From assembly GCA_029262935.1 (NCBI GenBank), contig JAJCYK010000662.1:1-7287 (forward strand): a DNA stretch of 7,287 bases, in the 5' to 3' direction. Source of the DNA: Cytophagales bacterium (GTDB lineage Bacteria; Bacteroidota; Bacteroidia; Cytophagales; Cyclobacteriaceae). How positions within the stretch are numbered: the stretch's first letter is position 1; every line of letters begins with the position of its first letter. The notes beneath the pieces were generated by a model that worked only from the letters and a program-made list of their open reading frames with translations, had not been told where the DNA came from and searched no databases. The translations under genes were made by a program, and so were the position numbers. This document shows, in pieces, positions 1 to 6,077 of this stretch.

Positions 1-600
1 TTTGATTTGGGCGGTGTCATAATTGACCTGGATTTTAAAACCACGCTTGAAAACTTTTCGAAACTTTCAGGGCTAACACCGGATGAAGTAAAAGACCGCA
101 CGGAAGGTTTGATGATATTCAGGGATTATGAAAAAGGCCTGCTAGACTCTGCCGGTTTTAGGGATCAAGTACGAGGTGTATTGGATTTTCAAGCCACGGA
201 CCAACAAATTGACGGGGCTTGGAACAGCTTGCTGGGGAATATTCCTGCAGAACGGCTGCATCTGCTAAAAAGCTTAAAAGAAACGCACCGCACTTTTGCC
301 CTTAGTAATACCAACGAAATTCACGTAAATGAATTCAGTACCATCATCAGTGGGGTATTGGGCAGTGTCCAGTCTTTTATGGATCTGTTTGAAAAGGTTT
401 ACTTTTCACATGAAATGAAAATGCGCAAACCAGAGCCAGAAATTTACCAGGCGGTATTGGAAGCTGAAAACTTGCAACCTGAAAACACGCTGTTTATTGA
501 TGACAATTTAAGTAACATTCAAAGTGCGGCAGGTATGGGTATTCAGACCCTTCATTTGACTGATGCAAACACCTTAATTCCATTTTTTCATGGATCCTGA
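1..600 (+). CDS. HAD-superfamily hydrolase (subfamily IA, YihX-like), N-terminus cut by the window edge
   Basis: This is probably a cytoplasmic phosphatase acting on a small phosphorylated metabolite; the substrate cannot be read from sequence. The frame is open from base 1 and the first visible residues, FDLGGVIIDLDF, are HAD motif I, so the true start lies just upstream and only a handful of residues should be missing. The TTG at position 7 falls inside motif I and is not a credible start. In the visible 199 residues, the nucleophile is Asp2, motif II is LSNTN (Ser102), motif III is Lys143 in RKPEPEIY, and motif IV is the acidic pair Asp167-Asp168 in FIDDN. The residue two after the nucleophile is Gly, not the usual Asp; this DxGG/DxGN form is normal for YihX-like HAD proteins and does not suggest inactivation. 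A helical cap domain occupies about residues 15-95. The 3' end overlaps the M50 gene by 11 bases, so the two are probably co-transcribed. The family is confident; the substrate is unknown. Confidence 0.9.
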   Translation, partial: FDLGGVIIDLDFKTTLENFSKLSGLTPDEVKDRTEGLMIFRDYEKGLLDSAGFRDQVRGVLDFQATDQQIDGAWNSLLGNIPAERLHLLKSLKETHRTFALSNTNEIHVNEFSTIISGVLGSVQSFMDLFEKVYFSHEMKMRKPEPEIYQAVLEAENLQPENTLFIDDNLSNIQSAAGMGIQTLHLTDANTLIPFFHGS

Positions 601-1828
601 TCACGAAGAACACCTGGCGCCTAGTCACGAGGAGGCTAAACCAGCACCGAAACCTCCAAATAAATGGAGAACGTATGGGATTCATGTAGGCCTCTTTATA
701 TTAACATTGATTACCACCACCTTTGCAGGCGCCGAATGGAGGTTTGGTAAATATGTAGTCGTAGAAGGCTATCAATGGAGTGATTTTTTTAGCGGATTTG
801 CCTTTTCCATTCCTTTTTTAACCTTTCTTACTTTTCATGAATTCGGTCACTACTTAACAGCCAGAAAGTACGGGATAAACACCTCCTTGCCATACTTTAT
901 ACCCATGTGGTTAGGTTTTATTGTCATGCCTACTATTGGGACCTTTGGGGCCATTATACGTATTAGGGAGCGGATTAAGACCCGTTGGCACTATTTTGAT
1001 GTAGGCATTGCCGGACCTTTGGCGGGGTTTGTAATCGCTTTGGCCATTCTTACCTATGGATTTACACATTTGCCGCCGGCTGAATACATTTACGAAATTC
1101 ATCCCGAATATCAGGAACACGGATTGGATTATGCCGATAAGATTTATGTAGCCCCTCAGGATACTGCCAAAACGTATACTCAGGCCTTTGTGATGGGTAC
1201 CAATCTAATTATGGAATTTTACAAAAGCTACGTGGTGTCCGATCCTGATTTAATACCAAACAAATTTGAGCTTTCTCATTATCCCTGGCTCTTTGCCGGT
1301 TTCCTGGCATTGTTTTTCACGGCTTTAAATCTGTTGCCCATTGGTCAATTGGATGGAGGGCACATTACGTATGGATTATTCGGACATAAGAGGCATAGGT
1401 TACTATCAGTAAGTTTTTTAATCCTGCTGGTATTTTACGCGGGGATGGGAATGGTCACCCCGGAAGGCATAAAAGCACTCACCACATTTGAGACAGGCAC
1501 TTGGTATTATGTGCCGTTGTATTTTTGGTTTTTGACTATCGTATTCTATAAAGTTTTCCCGGATATTGTACAAAGGCTTATGTGGTGTCTGGGAATCTTT
1601 GCAGCTCAACTTTTACTGGCGCTTTGGATGCCTGGAATTACTGGATACACGGGATGGCTGTTGTTTGCAGTATTACTGGGTAGAGTCATGGGGACCGGAC
1701 ATCCAGTCCCAATTGATGATCAACCGTTAAGTTTCAACAGAAAAGTACTAGGCTGGTTGGCGATTCTCATCTTTATTCTTTGCTTTTCGCCAGTACCTTT
1801 GGACCTGGTGGAATTGGCCGCTCCTTGA
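590..1828 (+). CDS. Site-2 protease family (M50) intramembrane zinc metalloprotease, EGY-like
   Basis: This is a predicted inner-membrane protease of 412 residues that would cut substrates within or near the membrane. The zinc-binding HEFGH motif is at residues 83-87 (His83, Glu84, His87). The third ligand is Asp255 in the second motif, NLLPIGQLDGGH (247-258). Between them are GTFGAIIRIR (117-126) and GIAGPLAG (139-146), an arrangement that recalls the EGY/archaeal branch of M50 more than RseP; no PDZ domain is visible. Hydrophobic segments lie at about 32-48, 65-88, 103-123, 137-158, 232-250, 270-289, 305-322, 327-347, 352-366 and 386-402, so a long multi-pass tail follows the active-site core. 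The first 25 residues are hydrophilic and rich in His, Glu, Pro and Lys, and probably cytoplasmic. The ATG at 590 lies inside the end of the HAD gene in another frame, with no Shine-Dalgarno sequence. All catalytic residues are present. The substrate is unknown, and the HAD neighbour gives no hint. Confidence 0.92.
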   Translation: MDPDHEEHLAPSHEEAKPAPKPPNKWRTYGIHVGLFILTLITTTFAGAEWRFGKYVVVEGYQWSDFFSGFAFSIPFLTFLTFHEFGHYLTARKYGINTSLPYFIPMWLGFIVMPTIGTFGAIIRIRERIKTRWHYFDVGIAGPLAGFVIALAILTYGFTHLPPAEYIYEIHPEYQEHGLDYADKIYVAPQDTAKTYTQAFVMGTNLIMEFYKSYVVSDPDLIPNKFELSHYPWLFAGFLALFFTALNLLPIGQLDGGHITYGLFGHKRHRLLSVSFLILLVFYAGMGMVTPEGIKALTTFETGTWYYVPLYFWFLTIVFYKVFPDIVQRLMWCLGIFAAQLLLALWMPGITGYTGWLLFAVLLGRVMGTGHPVPIDDQPLSFNRKVLGWLAILIFILCFSPVPLDLVELAAP

Positions 1829-1830
1829 TC

Positions 1831-2124
1831 CTAAGCGGGGTACGCTTCGATACCTCCTAAGAGATTACGGACCTGAGTAAATCCCTGTTGTTGTAGATAG
1901 CGTTGGGCCTGTCCACTACGATTACCAGTTCGACAATATACAATGAGTTCCTGATCCTTCTTATCTTCCAAATCAGCTAACCGGTGAGGCAAAGTACCTA
2001 AAGGAATGTTGTTGCCTCCAATGTTTTGCTCTTCGTGTTCCCAAGTTTCTCTAACATCTAAGACGTTTAAGGTTTCTGATGCGTCTTTTCTTTCTTTTAG
2101 TTCGCTTGTAGTAATATCTTCCAT
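1831..2124 (-). CDS. Single-domain rhodanese (GlpE/PspE-like sulfurtransferase)
   Basis: This is a small 97-residue protein consisting of one rhodanese domain. Such proteins carry sulfur as a persulfide on an active-site Cys and pass it to thiol acceptors. The catalytic Cys64 opens the six-residue loop in VYCRTGNRS (62-70). The domain's first conserved motif, LDVRETWE, is at 22-29, and the closing LLGGIEAYP at 88-96 is also typical. There is no signal peptide, so it should be cytoplasmic. The ATG shares a base with the TAA stop of the upstream secreted-protein gene (TAATG on the - strand), which implies translational coupling and membership of the same operon. The 3' end faces the M50 gene, with only two bases between the stop codons. 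The physiological acceptor cannot be inferred, and the link to the secreted protein may be only transcriptional. Confidence 0.93.
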   Translation of the reverse strand: MEDITTSELKERKDASETLNVLDVRETWEHEEQNIGGNNIPLGTLPHRLADLEDKKDQELIVYCRTGNRSGQAQRYLQQQGFTQVRNLLGGIEAYPA

Positions 2125-4031
2125 TATTGATCTAGTAATATTAGTTTTTCTATTTGTAAGAATCTTCGTGTATAAAGACGTACAATATAGACACCTTTAG
2201 CTCGAGTGGAAAGTTCAATAACTTTTTGGGTTTTATCAAATGAAAAAGACACTTCTCTTCCTCTAAGGTCCGTTATACTAATCCTTTCCAAATCTTGCAC
2301 GTTGCCGTTAATGCGTAGGCGGGGCTCCCTCAGCGGGTTGGGGTATAATACTAGTTTTTCTTGAGGTGCCGGTTCTGGTAATCCAGTTATGACATCATCC
2401 GTACTGCCAAAAACGGGTCTTATCATGAGATTACCACTCACGCTGGTATTGGGCTGCCATATCCCGGAAGTATTAAAAAAGACCTTATCACCACTATCCC
2501 CGTTCTTGTCCAAACCAATCAATATTGGCGTTTCTCCCAATTGCTGAATACCCACATACAGACTATCAGATACCAATAGGGCGCGAGACAGGGGATAATT
2601 GGTAAACTCGTCCAAAGTGTCTGCAGGTTGTAGAAAAATAGTTTGAGAATGAATCAACAGCTCGTCATTTCCAACTCGACTCCAAATGGAGAGCCGCACG
2701 CTTTCATTTCCCTGATCCGACTCGGTATTGGGAAAGTAGATATCCACTGCGGTAAGGGTGTCCTGTACGGGCAACACATATAGGTAGGCAAGTCGGCCGT
2801 TTATGGTGTTTACTCCGGCGGCTGTTTCAGCGGTACCATCGTCATAAGCATAATGCAGCCCCAGGCTTACTTTTGAAACAGCGGTATCATTGACCGCTAG
2901 GTCAATGGTGTTAAAAAAGATGCTATCCCCACTACCAGGATCAATAAAGTCAAAGAGTAGTGAGTCCTTGGTGCGGATAAAAAATTTCGTAAGAATGTCC
3001 AACGCTGCACCATTTTTGGCATTGTTAAGTGCAGTGGTATCGATGGCATTGGCCCTGATGGGAGTAAACTGTTGTCCGTTAAATAACAGCCCATCGTCAT
3101 TGGTGTTGTTCATTTCGTCAATCAAGGAGCCATTGGCAGCATTTATTATCTGGGCACCAAAACGAATAGAAGCAGGGAAGCCTACCGGCGGCTCCAGACT
3201 AAATCCCGTCACTGATGTGCTATCTCTGAACAAACCAGCACGTTCACAATAGTGTTCAAAGGGAATGGCGCTAAAATTTTTAAATATGCTAGTTGGGAAA
3301 GTACTTAAAGTACGGTCGCGACGGAAAAAGTCTTGACTGTCGCGTCGGGTGCGCAACAGCACATAATCGATATGCCAGTTGTCGTACCCTCCCGTGAGCT
3401 TGCCAAAAGATTGAAATCTAAATTGAAATCCTGCATGTTGGAAATTACCGCTGGGCACCGGTATTAATTCTTGCTTAAAGGAAGTCGTTTGAGTGGTATC
3501 TCCACCAACTGCGCTCCATTGGGTGATCCAGACGCCAGCACTATTCTTAAATTGAAGACGAATGCTATCCTGTTGTTCAGGAATCTCACCGTTGCCTCTT
3601 TTTTGCCAGAAAAAGCTCAGGTACAAGGTACTTTGTAATCCAGCGGCTATGTTGCTCAGGTTGATGGGTTGTGATACCAAACTGTCAGCCTCACCGCGTT
3701 CATCCAGAATGCTATAAGGCACTCCCTGCTGGTCTGTTCCGTCAAAGGTGGCCACATTCAATGATGGTGGTCTTAAACCTCTTCCTGGATTTACATGAAC
3801 ATTTGCTCCGAATAGCCAACGCGTGCTGTCCGGAAGTAGGCTACTATCCGAAAAGTCATCCCAAAAAGGTAAGGTTAAGGTATCAATTACCTGGGTGGCA
3901 CGATTGGCCAGGCTTTCGTTTCCTTTCTGGTATAGGGGATATTCTACCACTTGCCCCCAGGCAAAATGTAAACTAAATAGTAGTAAAAGGGTAAAGAAAC
4001 TTCTTTTAGAGCCCACCAACATCGCCTTCAT
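2124..4031 (-). CDS. Secreted protein with N-terminal signal peptide and type IX (type A) sorting domain; function unknown
   Basis: This is a 635-residue exported protein. The frame allows an ATG at 4082 (652 residues), but that start would overlap the PASTA gene by 47 bases and put a 17-residue basic stretch before the signal peptide. The ATG at 4031 lies four bases after the PASTA stop and gives a clean signal peptide: n-region MKAMLVGSKR, core SFFTLLLLFSLHF, likely cleavage after AWG. Another ATG at 4022 is possible. After the signal peptide, residues about 56-227 look like a beta-rich jelly-roll of the choice-of-anchor/cleaved-adhesin kind (WDDFSDSS near the start, YDNWHIDYVLL at 216-226). 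A second beta-rich region follows a YAYDDGTAE motif (394-402). The last 76 residues (560-635) form the T9SS sorting domain, with YPNP at 563-566, ITDLRGREV and KGVYIVRL, and a basic, hydrophobic end. I recognise no catalytic motif. Expected location is the cell surface or medium. It is followed directly by the rhodanese gene (TAATG overlap). Confidence 0.88.
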   Translation of the reverse strand: MKAMLVGSKRSFFTLLLLFSLHFAWGQVVEYPLYQKGNESLANRATQVIDTLTLPFWDDFSDSSLLPDSTRWLFGANVHVNPGRGLRPPSLNVATFDGTDQQGVPYSILDERGEADSLVSQPINLSNIAAGLQSTLYLSFFWQKRGNGEIPEQQDSIRLQFKNSAGVWITQWSAVGGDTTQTTSFKQELIPVPSGNFQHAGFQFRFQSFGKLTGGYDNWHIDYVLLRTRRDSQDFFRRDRTLSTFPTSIFKNFSAIPFEHYCERAGLFRDSTSVTGFSLEPPVGFPASIRFGAQIINAANGSLIDEMNNTNDDGLLFNGQQFTPIRANAIDTTALNNAKNGAALDILTKFFIRTKDSLLFDFIDPGSGDSIFFNTIDLAVNDTAVSKVSLGLHYAYDDGTAETAAGVNTINGRLAYLYVLPVQDTLTAVDIYFPNTESDQGNESVRLSIWSRVGNDELLIHSQTIFLQPADTLDEFTNYPLSRALLVSDSLYVGIQQLGETPILIGLDKNGDSGDKVFFNTSGIWQPNTSVSGNLMIRPVFGSTDDVITGLPEPAPQEKLVLYPNPLREPRLRINGNVQDLERISITDLRGREVSFSFDKTQKVIELSTRAKGVYIVRLYTRRFLQIEKLILLDQ

Positions 4032-4035
4032 TAAT

Positions 4036-4818
4036 CTAATTACCCGAAGAAGCCCCGTAATTGACTTTTTGAGTTTCTTCATCGTATCCTACCACCCAAA
4101 GGTCCACGTCTTCGCCAATCCTAATGGAGCGTCCGTCAACAGGGATTTGCCTCACCACCGTACCTACTCTGGCCGTATCCGAAGGTTCAACCCCTAGGAT
4201 ACTACCCAAGCTCAAACCGGAGCTTTGTACAGTAAATCTTGCTTCATCAAAGTCCATACCCACTAGTCGTGGAACTTCCAGCATTTGGTTGCCTAAGCCG
4301 TCGCCAACAACAAGATCTACTTTCGAGCCCTGATAAATGGAGTCGCCAGGTTCAATGCTTTTACCACCATATTTTTGATCCAATACGGCATTTTGGGCTA
4401 AATCAGGGATATATTCAATAGCGCCTACGTCTAAACCATAGCTTTCCAGAACCATATGGGCGCTCTTGACGGAGCCATCGACCAAATCCGGCATGCGAAC
4501 CTTCCTAGGGTTCGTTTTATTGAGGTTTATAAAAATTTTCCGGTTGGATTTTACTTTTGAGCCCGCAGTGGGAAACTGCTTTAGTACTGTTAAGGCCGCA
4601 TACTCACTGTTATATCCAGAATCTGATTCTATTTCGTACCGTAAATCACGATCCAATAGATAGTCTTCCAATTCGCTATGCGCCAATCCCCTAAGATCAG
4701 GTACGGTTATGGTTTCACCGTGATTGGTATAGGATGGTAGGAAATTGTAAAAAAATACCAAAATCAATGCTAGTGATATCACGAGCATGATGGCAATGTG
4801 TATTCCTATTTTTTTCAT
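4036..4818 (-). CDS. Membrane-anchored protein with three PASTA domains and no kinase domain
   Basis: This is a 260-residue protein with a short Lys-rich N-terminus, one membrane segment (about 7-26), and an extracytoplasmic part made almost wholly of three PASTA repeats at about 37-100, 106-172 and 180-244. Each opens with the typical V/M-P-D/R-L-x-G/D signature (VPDLRG at 39-44, MPDLVD at 109-114, VPRLVG at 182-187) and closes in a V-x-L-x-V-type strand (VDLVVG, VDLWVVG). The orientation predicted from the charges is N-terminus inside and repeats in the periplasm. PASTA domains are best known in PknB-type kinases and class B penicillin-binding proteins, where they bind peptidoglycan or its precursors; neither a kinase nor a transpeptidase is attached here. 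Its place next to ddl supports a cell-envelope role, which is inference. The start at 4818 has no Shine-Dalgarno sequence but puts the membrane helix in the right place. A promoter candidate lies 21-50 bases upstream. Confidence 0.92.
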   Translation of the reverse strand: MKKIGIHIAIMLVISLALILVFFYNFLPSYTNHGETITVPDLRGLAHSELEDYLLDRDLRYEIESDSGYNSEYAALTVLKQFPTAGSKVKSNRKIFINLNKTNPRKVRMPDLVDGSVKSAHMVLESYGLDVGAIEYIPDLAQNAVLDQKYGGKSIEPGDSIYQGSKVDLVVGDGLGNQMLEVPRLVGMDFDEARFTVQSSGLSLGSILGVEPSDTARVGTVVRQIPVDGRSIRIGEDVDLWVVGYDEETQKVNYGASSGN

Positions 4819-4838
4819 TAAAAAAACCCGTGTTTCAG

Positions 4839-4869
4839 TAAAATTACAGCATTTGTTGAATTCGACAAA
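4839..4869 (-). promoter_or_regulatory. Candidate Bacteroidota-type promoter for the PASTA gene operon
   Basis: On the - strand, TTTG (4866-4869) is followed, 19 bases after its TTG, by TAATTTTA (4839-4846). The Bacteroidota primary sigma factor consensus is TTTG/TTG, 19-21 bases, then TAnnTTTG, so the -7 box matches in seven of eight positions with correct spacing. Transcription would start near 4832, giving a leader of roughly 15 bases before the ATG at 4818, and would cover the PASTA, secreted-protein and rhodanese genes. The match was made by eye and a 31-base pattern in AT-rich DNA can arise by chance. Confidence 0.45.
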
Positions 4870-4870
4870 T
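4851..4870. repeat. Near-perfect 20-base palindrome in the ddl-PASTA gap (possible operator)
   Basis: ATTTGTTGAATTCGACAAAT is its own reverse complement apart from one pair of positions (4857 and 4864). The centre is GAATTC. The right arm contains the -33 element of the predicted PASTA-operon promoter, which is where a dimeric repressor or activator could bind. On the + strand it could also fold as an 8-pair stem (one G-T pair) with a 4-base loop followed by TTTTGTTTT, resembling a terminator, but no + strand gene is there to terminate. Confidence 0.6.
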
Positions 4871-4934
4871 TTTTGTTTTCATCCTGATCATAAGGCCAAC
4901 GCATATCTGGCTAAATTATTGTAAATGAATGAGT

Positions 4935-6020
4935 TTAGTATTGTCGGTTATCGTATTCCCTGTTTAGTTCTTTTTGTTGTTCAAAACGCGCAATAGCCAT
5001 TTCCAATATTTGCGTAATAAGATCAGTATAGTCGATACCATGCTGCCCCCAAAGTGATGGAAACATACTGCTGTTGGTGAACCCAGGAATAGTATTGATC
5101 TCATTAATGAAGATTTCTCCTTGATCCGTTAGAAACAGATCTACCCGGGCAAAATCTTCGCAATTCAATGCCTGATAAGATTGGACGCAAATATCTTTAA
5201 TTTTTTCAGCCGTTTCCGGAGGCAATTCCGCAGGAATTTTAATTTCAACCGCGCCGGGGTCTTCATACTTGGCATCGTAAGTATAGAATTCATATTTGGG
5301 GTTGATCACAATTTCCCCGGGGCTAGACGCTTTAGGGCGGGCATTGCCTAGTATGGCACATTCTAATTCCCTACCCTGGATATAAGCCTCAAGGAGTACG
5401 CCTTGGTCGAAACTAAAAGATTCTTTTAAAGCCTGCTCATACTCCTCCGCAGATTTGACTTTTGAGATTCCTACAGAAGAACCCAATGAAATGGGTTTCA
5501 CCATAAAAGGTGAACCAATCGTCGATATCACCTGTGAGTACTCCAGGTGTTCGCCTTTTTGAGGGTTAAAGGTTAGAAAACGGCTGGTTGGTATTCCCGA
5601 AGCTTGCAACAGGCGCTTACTAAGTAGCTTGTCCATAGCGACTGCGGAACCCAACACGCCTGAACCAGCGTAAGGAACCGACACGGTTTGCAATAAACCT
5701 TGTATACTACCGTCCTCACCATCGGTTCCATGCAACACGGGAAATACTGCATCAAGTTTGCCCGTGCCATCAGTTCCAGTAGTGGTTTGAAAGGTATCCG
5801 ATGAATGTCCTAAACTCAAGTTTAACGCAGGCCCTTCCCCTATGTCCTGATCGATATCACGAACTAAATGCCATCGCCCTTTTTTAGTAATACCAATTAG
5901 GACAGGGTCAAAGAGATTTTTGTCCATATGTTGAAAAACATTTCGCGCGGACCGGATTGATATCTCATGCTCTACTGATTTGCCTCCATAGAGCAAGCCT
6001 ATCCTTCGTTTATTTTCCAT
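4935..6020 (-). CDS. ddl: D-alanine--D-alanine ligase
   Basis: This is a cytoplasmic ATP-grasp enzyme that joins two D-alanines, using ATP, to supply the dipeptide MurF adds to the peptidoglycan precursor. At 361 residues it is complete and slightly longer than E. coli DdlB. The N-terminal domain has LLYGGKSVEHEIS (9-21), where Glu17 matches the first D-Ala binding Glu15 of DdlB, and HGTDGEDGSIQG (97-108). The ATP-grasp part has MVKPISLGSSVGISKV (173-188) and EAYIQGRELECAILG (211-225). EFYTYDAKY (244-252) follows, in which Lys251-Tyr252 match Lys215-Tyr216 of DdlB; this omega-loop Tyr indicates D-Ala-D-Ala rather than D-Ala-D-Lac specificity. Asp294, Glu307 and Asn309 (ARVD, NEIN) should bind magnesium, and TIPGFT closes the site. 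The last 15 or so residues are a charged tail rich in Glu, Gln, Asn and Arg. The PASTA gene follows after 116 bases. A TAnnTTTG box lies upstream at 6055-6062. Confidence 0.97.
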   Translation of the reverse strand: MENKRRIGLLYGGKSVEHEISIRSARNVFQHMDKNLFDPVLIGITKKGRWHLVRDIDQDIGEGPALNLSLGHSSDTFQTTTGTDGTGKLDAVFPVLHGTDGEDGSIQGLLQTVSVPYAGSGVLGSAVAMDKLLSKRLLQASGIPTSRFLTFNPQKGEHLEYSQVISTIGSPFMVKPISLGSSVGISKVKSAEEYEQALKESFSFDQGVLLEAYIQGRELECAILGNARPKASSPGEIVINPKYEFYTYDAKYEDPGAVEIKIPAELPPETAEKIKDICVQSYQALNCEDFARVDLFLTDQGEIFINEINTIPGFTNSSMFPSLWGQHGIDYTDLITQILEMAIARFEQQKELNREYDNRQY

Positions 6021-6054
6021 ATAAATGAGGCTAATTTTATTCTCATAAAGAAAG

Positions 6055-6062
6055 CAAAAATA
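6055..6062 (-). promoter_or_regulatory. Candidate -7 box for ddl
   Basis: On the - strand these eight bases read TATTTTTG, an exact match to the Bacteroidota -7 consensus TAnnTTTG. The box is 35 bases before the ddl ATG, so transcription would begin in the AT-rich leader about 28-30 bases ahead of the start codon. I do not see a TTG at the expected distance upstream, where the sequence enters the end of the preceding secreted-protein gene, so support rests on one element plus position. Confidence 0.35.
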
Positions 6063-6077
6063 CTTGAATTTGCATTT

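Noticed and set aside
7..9. TTG at position 7 as the start of the HAD gene
   Set aside because: It would remove the nucleophile Asp of motif I, which is intact in the same frame just before it.
2890..3252. 120-residue open frame on the + strand opposite the secreted-protein gene
   Set aside because: It is antisense to a well-supported coding region, has no family resemblance and no promoter; it looks like a shadow frame.
3823..4197. 124-residue open frame on the + strand across the PASTA/secreted-protein junction
   Set aside because: It lies opposite two confident genes and its translation resembles no protein family I know.
1831..4818. A new defence or signalling system built from the PASTA, secreted-protein and rhodanese genes
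   Set aside because: There is no nuclease, NTPase, toxin, reverse transcriptase or sensor domain, and no mobile-element or compositional boundary; the genes look like ordinary envelope and housekeeping functions.
4851..4879. Palindrome plus TTTTGTTTT read as a + strand intrinsic terminator
   Set aside because: No + strand gene ends here, the stem is AT-rich, and the flanking genes are both on the - strand; an operator role fits the position better.
5326..5900. Possibility that the ligase is a D-Ala-D-Lac (vancomycin-resistance type) enzyme
   Set aside because: The omega-loop reads EFYTYDAKY with the Tyr typical of D-Ala-D-Ala ligases, and no vanH- or vanX-like gene is nearby.
6054..6073. 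Hairpin GCAAA...TTTGC with a T-rich stretch after it on the - strand, a possible terminator for the edge-truncated secreted-protein gene
   Set aside because: The stem is only five pairs, AU-rich, with a 10-base loop, and it overlaps the better supported -7 box for ddl.
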